The notes below the pieces were generated by a model, which saw nothing but the letters and a program-made list of their open reading frames with translations, searched no databases and was not told the origin of the DNA. Of a stretch of 32,608 nt of DNA, positions 25,587 through 32,608 are shown in pieces. Each line of letters opens with the position of its first letter. Position 1 is the stretch's first letter. The position numbers were made by a program, and so were the translations under genes. The DNA comes from Oscillospiraceae bacterium (lineage in GTDB: Bacteria > Bacillota > Clostridia > Oscillospirales > Oscillospiraceae): the NCBI GenBank assembly GCA_022804995.1, contig JAAWUC010000011.1, forward strand, positions 1 through 32,608. Direction: 5' to 3'.

Positions 25587-26386
25587 TGGGGGCCTGCGAA
25601 GCGTATAGGGATCGGATCAGCGCCTATCTGGACGGCGAGCTGACCGGGGAGGAGCGCCGGGAGCTGCTGGCGCACCTGGAGATCTGCGGGGACTGCCGGA
25701 TGTATCTGGACAGCGAGCTGGCCATCCGGGAGGCCCTGGCCGGGTTGGAGACGCCCGCGCCGGAGGGCTTTGAGGCCCGGGTGATGGAGAAAATCCGGGC
25801 GGAGTCCGGGGACGCGCCGGAGGAAAAGGTGGCCGCCTTTCCCGGCTGGCGGCGGTGGGCGGCTTTAGCGGCCTGCTGCGCGGTGGTGTGCCTGGGGATC
25901 TTCGGCGGCGGAATTTTGAAGGGCTGGAGCGCCCTGGACGCTGCGGCGGATGGGCGGGCCGGGAGCGGCGCGGCGGTGGAGGCCAGGCTGGCGGAGCCGG
26001 AGGAGGTGCCCGCCGGAGAAGCCGGCCTCCCGGACGGGGAGCCGGAGGAGGCGGATGTCTCCCTGGCCTGCACACCCACGGTTCAGAGCGGTGATACTGC
26101 TGTGGAGCGCGACGAGAGCCCGGCCGCCGCAGTCCGGAAAGCATCTGGGGCGCAGACGAGGACGGAGGGCGCGGCGGGAGGCCGGTGCCTGACAGCGGCT
26201 GGCCCGGCGGCCCGGGCCTGGGTGGAGGAGACGCTGGGCCTCGCCTGGGAGACAGGGGCAGTCTATGAGCTGACGGAGGAGCAGTATCTGGAGCTGACCG
26301 CCCTGCTGGCGGAGGCCGGAGAGATGCTGGAGGAGTCCGCCGGGGATGCGGCGGGGTGGTTCCTCCTGGCCGGAGATCCGGCGTAA
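25586..26386 (+). CDS. Anti-sigma factor with zinc-finger (HxxxCxxC) domain and one TM helix
   Basis: CEAYRDRISAYLDGELTGEERRELLAHLEICGDCRMYLDSE; TM at AALAACCAVVCLGIFGGGIL; TGATG overlap with sigma gene. Confidence 0.88.
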   Translation: MGACEAYRDRISAYLDGELTGEERRELLAHLEICGDCRMYLDSELAIREALAGLETPAPEGFEARVMEKIRAESGDAPEEKVAAFPGWRRWAALAACCAVVCLGIFGGGILKGWSALDAAADGRAGSGAAVEARLAEPEEVPAGEAGLPDGEPEEADVSLACTPTVQSGDTAVERDESPAAAVRKASGAQTRTEGAAGGRCLTAAGPAARAWVEETLGLAWETGAVYELTEEQYLELTALLAEAGEMLEESAGDAAGWFLLAGDPA

Positions 26387-26414
26387 TTGAAAATATCGCA
26401 ATCAGGCGGCGAAA

Positions 26415-26456
26415 CGCCCGGATTCTCGTTGAGAATCCGGGCGTCTCCTATTTTTT
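26415..26456. terminator. Intrinsic terminator between convergent anti-sigma and TetR genes
   Basis: Perfect 13-bp stem cgcccggattctc (26415-26427)/gagaatccgggcg (26431-26443), TTTTTT at 26451-26456. Confidence 0.88.
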
Positions 26457-27014
26457 CAGACACTTTTGGATCACAGTCTCCATGCTTCCGTCGAAGATCC
26501 GGTCGAACTGGTCCACCAGATGATCCGCCTCCGGCTTCATGCCGTTTCCAATCCAGTGGAGAATGGTCTCCACCAGACCGAAGGAAAACATTTTCAGAAT
26601 GAGCTCCCGGTCCTCCGGGTCCACCCGCTCACAGCCGGGCTGGGCGTCGAAGATGCCCTCCATCAGGGGGCGGACCAGGCGGGAGAGGTTGGCCTTGATG
26701 AGGGCCTCCCCCTGCCGCTGGACGGAGCGGTAGCCGTTGAGGACCATAGCCCGGTTGTCCTGGAGGTAGGTCATCACATTGCGCAGGCCCTGCTGCCAGG
26801 TGTCCGCCGTCACATTTCCCTCCAGCACCCGCTTCCCGTCCTCCACGATGCACCACTCCATCAGCGCGTAGATGTCCTGAAAGTGGTAGTAAAAGGTCTT
26901 GCGGCTCACCTCCGCGTCATCCACCAGATCCTGGATGGTGATTTTATCCAGCGGGGCCCGCTCCAGCAGCTTCTTCAGCGACGCGGCCAGGGCCCGCTTG
27001 GTGAGATTGGACAT
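26448..27014 (-). CDS. TetR/AcrR family transcriptional regulator
   Basis: MSNLTKRALAASLKKLLERAPLDKITIQDLVDDAEVSRKTFYYHFQDIYALMEWCI; start ATG 27014 with RBS aaaggtgg. Confidence 0.93.
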   Translation of the reverse strand: MSNLTKRALAASLKKLLERAPLDKITIQDLVDDAEVSRKTFYYHFQDIYALMEWCIVEDGKRVLEGNVTADTWQQGLRNVMTYLQDNRAMVLNGYRSVQRQGEALIKANLSRLVRPLMEGIFDAQPGCERVDPEDRELILKMFSFGLVETILHWIGNGMKPEADHLVDQFDRIFDGSMETVIQKCLKK

Positions 27015-27050
27015 AGCTTCGCCCACCTTTCTTCGCGGATTTTTTGAAAC

Positions 27051-27079
27051 AGTTTACATGATTTTTCCTTTCTCGTCAA
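27051..27079 (-). promoter_or_regulatory. Promoter of the TetR gene
   Basis: Minus strand TTGACG (27079-27074), 17-nt spacer, TAAACT (27056-27051). Confidence 0.6.
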
Positions 27080-27133
27080 GGCGCGGCGTCGCATGGAGCT
27101 TCATGGTGACGAATCCCTCCAAGTGGGAAAACC

Positions 27134-27187
27134 TGACACACCCGGCCCCGCCTGTCCCCTCTTGACACACCGGCCCCCTCCTGTCCG
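27134..27187 (+). repeat. Two imperfect direct repeats upstream of DUF308-MMPL operon
   Basis: TGACACACCCGGCCCCGCCTGTCCC (27134-27158) and TGACACACCGGCCCCCTCCTGTCCG (27163-27187), 29-nt period, each with GACA...TGTC ends. Confidence 0.7.
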
Positions 27188-27279
27188 TTGTGAAACCGCC
27201 GCCGCCGCGCTATTCTATCCTCAACAACACGGAGCCGCCCGCCGGAGGGCCGGCGGCCAGGGAAGGGAGGTTTCGTACA

Positions 27280-27879
27280 ATGCGCTTTGTGAAAACCGTG
27301 AAAACAGTCTTTACCGCTGTGTCCGTTGTCCTCATCGCCGCGGGAGCGGCCCTGCTGGTCTGGCCGGACGCCTCCGCCAGCCTTATCTGCGGCGCCATGG
27401 GCGTCGTCGCCATTCTGGCCGGAGCGGTCCGTCTGGCCGGGTACTTCTCCAACGATCTCTACCGCCTGGCGTTCCAGTTCGATCTGGCCGTGGGCGTGCT
27501 GTCCATCCTGCTGGGGGGCATCCTGCTGCTGCGGACGGAGGATGTTCTCCTGCTCCTGCCGGCTATCGCCGGGCTCTTTATCCTGGTGGACAGCGTCCTC
27601 CGGCTCCAGACCGCTATCGACGCCAAGCACTTCGGCATGGACAAGTGGTGGGCCATTCTGCTGCTGTCCGCCGCCGGGGCGGCGCTGGGACTGCTGCTTC
27701 TGCTGCGGCCCTTCCAGAGCGGACGGGTGCTGGCGCGGATGCTGGGGCTGACCCTGGCGGCGGACGGGGCGGAAAACCTGCTGGCCTGCCGCTACACCGT
27801 CAAGGTCCCCCGCCGCTCCGCCGCCGAGACGGAGACGGCCAGCTCCACCGAGGCCGCTCAATACTATGATATGAGGTGA
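27280..27879 (+). CDS. DUF308/HdeD-like membrane protein
   Basis: Paired hydrophobic helices, AGAALLVWPDASASLICGAMGVVAILAGAVRLAGY...; ATG 27280 with RBS gggaagggagg. Confidence 0.8.
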   Translation: MRFVKTVKTVFTAVSVVLIAAGAALLVWPDASASLICGAMGVVAILAGAVRLAGYFSNDLYRLAFQFDLAVGVLSILLGGILLLRTEDVLLLLPAIAGLFILVDSVLRLQTAIDAKHFGMDKWWAILLLSAAGAALGLLLLLRPFQSGRVLARMLGLTLAADGAENLLACRYTVKVPRRSAAETETASSTEAAQYYDMR

Positions 27880-27885
27880 ACCAAG

Positions 27886-30003
27886 TTGCTTGAAAAAATA
27901 GCTAAAACCCTGACCAGACGGCCCAGGCTGGTTCTGGCCGCTGCGGCGGTGCTGCTGGTGCTGTGCATCTTCGGCTCCGCGGCCACCCGCATCAACTACG
28001 ACATTCTGACCTATCTGCCCCCGGACCTAGACTCCTCACAGGGGGAAAAGCTGCTGGAGGAGCCCTTCCACATGGCGGCGACCACCATGCTCATTGTGGA
28101 GGATATGCCGCCGGAGTACACCAACACCCTGCGGCGGGAGATTGAGGAGGTTCCCGGCGTCACCGGCGCGATGTGGCTGTCCAGCACGGCGGGGATTCAG
28201 ATCCCCCGGGACTTTCTGCCGGAGGATCTGGCGGACATGTTCTTCTCCGGGGACGCCACCATGATGATCGTCCAGTACGACGCCCCCGGCGCCTCCTCAG
28301 AGACCATGGAGGCCATCAGCCAGGTGCGCAGGCTGTGCAATGAGCGTTGCTTCCTGGCCGGCTTTTCCGTAGTCATCAAGGACACCAAGGACCTGGTGGA
28401 CCAGGAGCTGCCCCTGTACGTGGCGCTGGCGGTGGTCCTCTCCCTGGCTGTCATGTCCGCCGCCATGGAGTCCTGGCTGCTGCCGGCGGCCTTCCTGCTG
28501 AGCATCGGCATGGCAATCCTTTACAACTTCGGGACCAATATCTTCCTGGGGGAGATCTCCTACATCACCAAGGCCATTGCCGCCGTCCTCCAGCTGGGCG
28601 TGACCATGGACTACTCCATCTTCCTCTACCACCGGTACGAGGAGGAACGGCACAACTTTGAGGACAGCCGGGACGCCATGGCCGCTGCCATCCAGGCGGC
28701 GTTCACCTCCCTGTTCAGCTCCTCCCTGACCACCGTGGCGGGCTTTCTGGCCCTGTGCTTCATGCGCCTGCTGCTGGGCCGGGATATCGGCATCGTCATG
28801 GCCAAGGGCGTGGTGCTGGGGGTGGCTACCGTGGTGCTGGTGCTGCCGGCGATCCTGCTTGTTATGGACGGCCCCATCCGCCGCCACACCCACCGGGTGT
28901 TCATGCCGGACCTGTCCGGAGTCAACCGCTTCGTGATCCGGCACAGCAAGGCGTTTCTAGCCATATTCCTCATCGCCTTTATCCCCGCCGTCTACGGCCA
29001 GAGCCACGCGGGGATCTACTACAAGCTGGACGAGTCCCTGCCCCAGGATATGCCGTCCATCGTGGCCACCAACAAGCTCCGGGAGGAGTTCGGCATGGCC
29101 TCCAGCCACTTCGTTGTCATGGAGGACGGTCTGCCCCGCTACCGGATGACGGAGATGCTGGAGAAGATGGAGGCGGTGGAGGGCGTGGAGGCGGTGATCG
29201 CCTACGACAAGCTGGCCCCCACGGGACTGCCGGAGTTCTTCCTGCCCCGGGACCTGCTGGAGATCTGCAAACGGGACGGGATGCAGCTTGTGATGATCAA
29301 TTCCGCCTACGAAACCGCCTCCGACGCGGCGGGGGCCCAGGTGGAGCAGCTCAACGCCATCCTCAAGTCCTACGACCCCAACGGCAAGATGACCGGCGAG
29401 GCGGTGCTGACCAAGGACCTGATTGACACCACGGACGTGGACTTCCAGGTGACGAGCTACATCTCCATCGCCGCGATCTTCCTCATCATCGCCATCACCT
29501 TCCGCTCCCTCTCCGTCCCCGTTCTGCTGGTGGCGGCCATTGAGCTGGCTATCTGCGTCAACCAGGCCGTCCCCTACTTCGACGGAACCGTCGTCCCCTT
29601 CGTGGCCCCAACGGTCATCGGCTGCGTCCAGCTGGGGGCCACGGTGGACTACGCCATTCTGATGACCACCCGCTTCCGGGAGGAGCTGCAAAAGGGGGCG
29701 GACCGGCAGGAGGCTGTCCTCACCGCCGCCAACGCCGCCGGATCCTCCATCATCACCAGCGCCCTGGTGCTCTTCTGCTCCACCCTGGGGGTGGGCCTCA
29801 TCTCCAAAATCGAGATCATCAGCAGCATCTGCGTCATGCTGGCCCGAGGGTCCCTCATCTCGGCGGTGTGCATCCTCTTCCTGCTGCCGGCCCTGCTGGC
29901 TGTGTTTGAGCCGGTAATCAACCGCACCAGCCTCCACTGGCGGACGCCGAAGGCCTCCGCGCCCCAGACCCAAATTCAAATTCAAAAGGAGAATACGATA
30001 TGA
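27886..30003 (+). CDS. MMPL/RND-family transporter (TTG start)
   Basis: 705 aa; two halves, each with an N-terminal TM, an extracellular loop and a TM cluster; VTMDYSIFLYHRYEEERHN and ATVDYAILMTTRFREEL RND/MMPL TM4/TM10-type motifs. Confidence 0.92.
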   Translation: MLEKIAKTLTRRPRLVLAAAAVLLVLCIFGSAATRINYDILTYLPPDLDSSQGEKLLEEPFHMAATTMLIVEDMPPEYTNTLRREIEEVPGVTGAMWLSSTAGIQIPRDFLPEDLADMFFSGDATMMIVQYDAPGASSETMEAISQVRRLCNERCFLAGFSVVIKDTKDLVDQELPLYVALAVVLSLAVMSAAMESWLLPAAFLLSIGMAILYNFGTNIFLGEISYITKAIAAVLQLGVTMDYSIFLYHRYEEERHNFEDSRDAMAAAIQAAFTSLFSSSLTTVAGFLALCFMRLLLGRDIGIVMAKGVVLGVATVVLVLPAILLVMDGPIRRHTHRVFMPDLSGVNRFVIRHSKAFLAIFLIAFIPAVYGQSHAGIYYKLDESLPQDMPSIVATNKLREEFGMASSHFVVMEDGLPRYRMTEMLEKMEAVEGVEAVIAYDKLAPTGLPEFFLPRDLLEICKRDGMQLVMINSAYETASDAAGAQVEQLNAILKSYDPNGKMTGEAVLTKDLIDTTDVDFQVTSYISIAAIFLIIAITFRSLSVPVLLVAAIELAICVNQAVPYFDGTVVPFVAPTVIGCVQLGATVDYAILMTTRFREELQKGADRQEAVLTAANAAGSSIITSALVLFCSTLGVGLISKIEIISSICVMLARGSLISAVCILFLLPALLAVFEPVINRTSLHWRTPKASAPQTQIQIQKENTI

Positions 30004-32375
30004 CTCGCTCATCTGTCCCCGCCCGCCGGCGGATACTGGCCCTCTCCCTGGCGCTGCTGCTGGCCCTGGGCAGCGCCGCTCCCGTCTGGGCGGCGGATAT
30101 CGCCCCCGCCTGCGACGAAACCTGCTACGCCACCCTGGACGCCTACGGCGGACTGCTGGAGAGCAGCGTGGTCAAAAGCTACCGGACCTACGGCGCCGGG
30201 AGGATCGTGGATTACGGCGTCTACGACCAGGTGACAAACCTCACCAACGGCCAGAGCGCCGCCGTGGAGAAGGGAACCGTCAGCTTCGAGCTGACCGGCG
30301 ACGTGCCGGACCGGTTCTACTTCGAGGGAAAGACGGCGAAGCCCTACGAGGACTTCCCCTGGACCGTCTCCCTCTCCTATAAGCTCAACGGCGTGCCCAC
30401 CCCGGCGGAGGCGCTGGCGGGAGGCAAGGGGGTGGTGGAGATCACCCTGGACGCCGTGCCCAATCCGAAGGCCTCGGCGTACAGCCGGAACAACCTGGTC
30501 CTCACCGCCCTCTCCGTCTTCAACGGCGACGATGCCCTCTCTGTAGAGGCCCCCGGGGCCCAGGTCCAGCTGGTGGGCAACCTCTACTGCGTGCTCTACG
30601 CGGTGCTCCCCGGGGAGGAGCGGCACTTCACCATCCGGGTGGGGACCGAGGACTTCTCCTACGGCGGCATGATGCTCCTGGCGGTGCCCGCCACCCTGGA
30701 GCAGCTGGAGCAGGTGGCGGATCTGCGGGAGGCCAAGGACAAGGCCGAGGCGTCCTACGACGCCGTCTCCGACAGTCTGAATGACATCCTGGACTCCCTG
30801 GAGGGCATGGGCGGCAGTCTCAGCGCCGCCGCCAGCGGCTTGGACCAGCTCAACACCGCCCGCTCCTCCCTCTCCGGCGGCAAGGGGCAGGTCTATGACA
30901 GCCTGGATACGGCCCTGACGGCGGCGGACGCCCTCTCCGACGCCCTGGCCCCCCTGACGGGCCGGACCCCGCCGGTCCCGGAGCCTGCGGAGATCCTGGA
31001 GCCCGCGGAGGGACAGGAGCCTGCCGCCCAGCCGGAGGAGGACGCGTTCCCCGGCCACCTGCCCACCGCTAAGGCGGCCCTCACCGATCTGCGCACGCTC
31101 CTCAACGAGGCCAGCGCCGGTGTTTCCGCCCTGCGGCCCGAGGTGGAGGAGAGCCGCCGGATTCTCCAGAACCTCCAGAGCGATCTGGCGGATATCCAGA
31201 CGAGGCTGGACGACACCGGCAGCTCCACCAAGGACCTGGGGACGATCTCCAAGAACCTGAGCCGGGATCTGACGGAGCTGGAGGACAGCCTGGACAGCCT
31301 GAGCCGGGCCCTGGGGAACACCCATAGCATCTCCGGCGTGCCTGGGATGGATATCTCCATCAACGGCATGAGCCCGGCCCAGATCAAGAGCGCCCTGGCC
31401 AAGGCCGAGGACGCCCACAGCCAGTACGAGGCCAACGGCGGCGCGGCGGTCTTCGGGGACTTCCAGACCTTCCTAGTGATGGGAGCCGGCCTGGATGCCG
31501 CCACCGCCGCCCAGCTGGACGCGCTCTACAGCCAGCGGGACGAGATTAAGGAGAAGCTTGGCCAGCTCGACACGGCCAGCGGCGTGATTGACGGGGTCAA
31601 CGACCGCCTGGAGGAGGTCAACACCATGATCGACAGCGTGGCCCGCCCCGCCGGGGACGTGTGCCGGGATCTGACCAGCGTCACGGACAGCCTGGCCCAG
31701 CTGGCCGCGCTGATGGAGGACATCACCGGCGAGGAAGCCGATGCCTCCGCCTCGGTGGAGACGCTGCAGGATGCCGCCTCCCTGGCCCTTCGGCTCAGTG
31801 AGAGCGTGGACAATGCCATCGGACACACTGAGGACCTGACGGAGATCCTCAACACCTATGAGCCGGCGCTCCAGCAGGCCGTCACCGACACCGCGGCCGT
31901 CGTGGACGGCGCGGCGGAGGCCCTGACCGGCTTCAGCGCCGCCGTCAGATCCGCCCGGGACCTGCTCCAGTCCAGCGGCCCCAGCCTGGACGAGGGGACC
32001 CGGCAGTCCCTCAGCGGCGTCTCCGCCGCCCTGCGCAAGGCCGCCGCCAGCACCGGCAGCACCCAGTCCGTCCGGGATGCCCTGGACGTGATCGACGGGC
32101 TCATCGACGACGAGTGGACCAGCCACACCGGGGAGGACAACAACCTCCTGCTGATGGACGCCTCCGCCCCGCCGGAGTCCCTTACCGACAGCCGGAATGA
32201 GAATACCGCCAGTATCCAGTACGTCATGCGCACCCAGGAGATCCGCCGGGCCGAAGCCCCGGAACCCGCCCCGGCGGAGGAGGCCCAGGCCGAAGAGAGC
32301 ACCCTGTGGAGCCGCATCCTGGCGATGTTCTCCGACATCTGGGCCGCAGTAGCGAGCTTCTTCCATTTCCAGTAG
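30000..32375 (+). CDS. Secreted, coiled-coil-rich protein coupled to MMPL transporter
   Basis: Signal peptide RRILALSLALLLALGSAAPVWAAD; N-terminal beta-rich region; long Leu/Ala/Ser-rich heptad region; C-terminal hydrophobic/amphipathic tail LWSRILAMFSDIWAAVASFFHFQ; ATGA overlap with MMPL. Confidence 0.82.
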   Translation: MTRSSVPARRRILALSLALLLALGSAAPVWAADIAPACDETCYATLDAYGGLLESSVVKSYRTYGAGRIVDYGVYDQVTNLTNGQSAAVEKGTVSFELTGDVPDRFYFEGKTAKPYEDFPWTVSLSYKLNGVPTPAEALAGGKGVVEITLDAVPNPKASAYSRNNLVLTALSVFNGDDALSVEAPGAQVQLVGNLYCVLYAVLPGEERHFTIRVGTEDFSYGGMMLLAVPATLEQLEQVADLREAKDKAEASYDAVSDSLNDILDSLEGMGGSLSAAASGLDQLNTARSSLSGGKGQVYDSLDTALTAADALSDALAPLTGRTPPVPEPAEILEPAEGQEPAAQPEEDAFPGHLPTAKAALTDLRTLLNEASAGVSALRPEVEESRRILQNLQSDLADIQTRLDDTGSSTKDLGTISKNLSRDLTELEDSLDSLSRALGNTHSISGVPGMDISINGMSPAQIKSALAKAEDAHSQYEANGGAAVFGDFQTFLVMGAGLDAATAAQLDALYSQRDEIKEKLGQLDTASGVIDGVNDRLEEVNTMIDSVARPAGDVCRDLTSVTDSLAQLAALMEDITGEEADASASVETLQDAASLALRLSESVDNAIGHTEDLTEILNTYEPALQQAVTDTAAVVDGAAEALTGFSAAVRSARDLLQSSGPSLDEGTRQSLSGVSAALRKAAASTGSTQSVRDALDVIDGLIDDEWTSHTGEDNNLLLMDASAPPESLTDSRNENTASIQYVMRTQEIRRAEAPEPAPAEEAQAEESTLWSRILAMFSDIWAAVASFFHFQ

Positions 32376-32393
32376 CCCCCGCCGGCAGACGGA

Positions 32394-32424
32394 AAAAGGC
32401 CGGAGGTCCTATGGGACCTCCGGC
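32394..32424. terminator. Hairpin with T-tract on the minus strand
   Basis: Perfect 11-bp stem gccggaggtcc (32399-32409)/ggacctccggc (32414-32424); aaaaa at 32394-32398 gives a U-tract in minus-strand transcripts. Confidence 0.75.
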
Positions 32425-32608
32425 TCAGCTTGTAGAAAAAGTCCATTTTCAACAGTTGAACAGAGCAAAAAAGTTGCAGTTTTCGAAATAAATTCTAAAA
32501 ATCGACCGTAAAAAACATTATATATAATCGGAAAATAAGTGAAATTTCTTCAATGCGGATTTGAAATAAGGACATTGAAGGCCAAAATCCTTCATTTAGC
32601 AGAGTAAC

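Noticed and set aside
1-32608. CRISPR arrays, restriction-modification, toxin-antitoxin or prophage modules
   Set aside because: No regularly spaced repeats and no Cas, methylase/endonuclease pair, integrase or phage structural motifs were seen. The XRE gene has no adjacent toxin-like partner.

Overview
This is a high-GC window from a Gram-positive-type (Firmicutes/Clostridia-like) chromosome. It is densely packed with genes and has no rRNA, tRNA, CRISPR or obvious prophage. From left to right it contains: (1) a minus-strand rpmG-secE-nusG-rplK (partial) block; (2) a plus-strand run of ruvX/yqgF, a DUF5693-type membrane protein, a CsaB-like polysaccharide pyruvyl transferase, an acyltransferase-3 and a class I methyltransferase; (3) a minus-strand branched-chain amino-acid ABC transporter (livK-H-M-G-F order) with two hairpins after the binding-protein gene; (4) a BlaI-like repressor and an M56/BlaR1-like metallopeptidase whose extracellular part does not look like a penicillin-binding sensor, followed by a lipoprotein with two 77-aa repeats; (5) a small AT-rich XRE regulator overlapping comF; (6) mreB; (7) membrane proteins including a DUF4430 protein and an ECF S-component-like protein; (8) rubrerythrin; (9) a minus-strand polar amino-acid ABC transporter; (10) dusB overlapping an ECF sigma factor and a zinc-finger anti-sigma factor; (11) a divergent TetR / DUF308-MMPL(RND)-secreted coiled-coil protein module; (12) an abrupt AT-rich stretch at the right edge. 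The best candidates for undescribed biology are the BlaI/M56/repeat-lipoprotein signalling operon, which has a dyad inside its own promoter, and the TetR-DUF308-MMPL-coiled-coil module. All family names come from reading protein motifs by eye. No database search was run.
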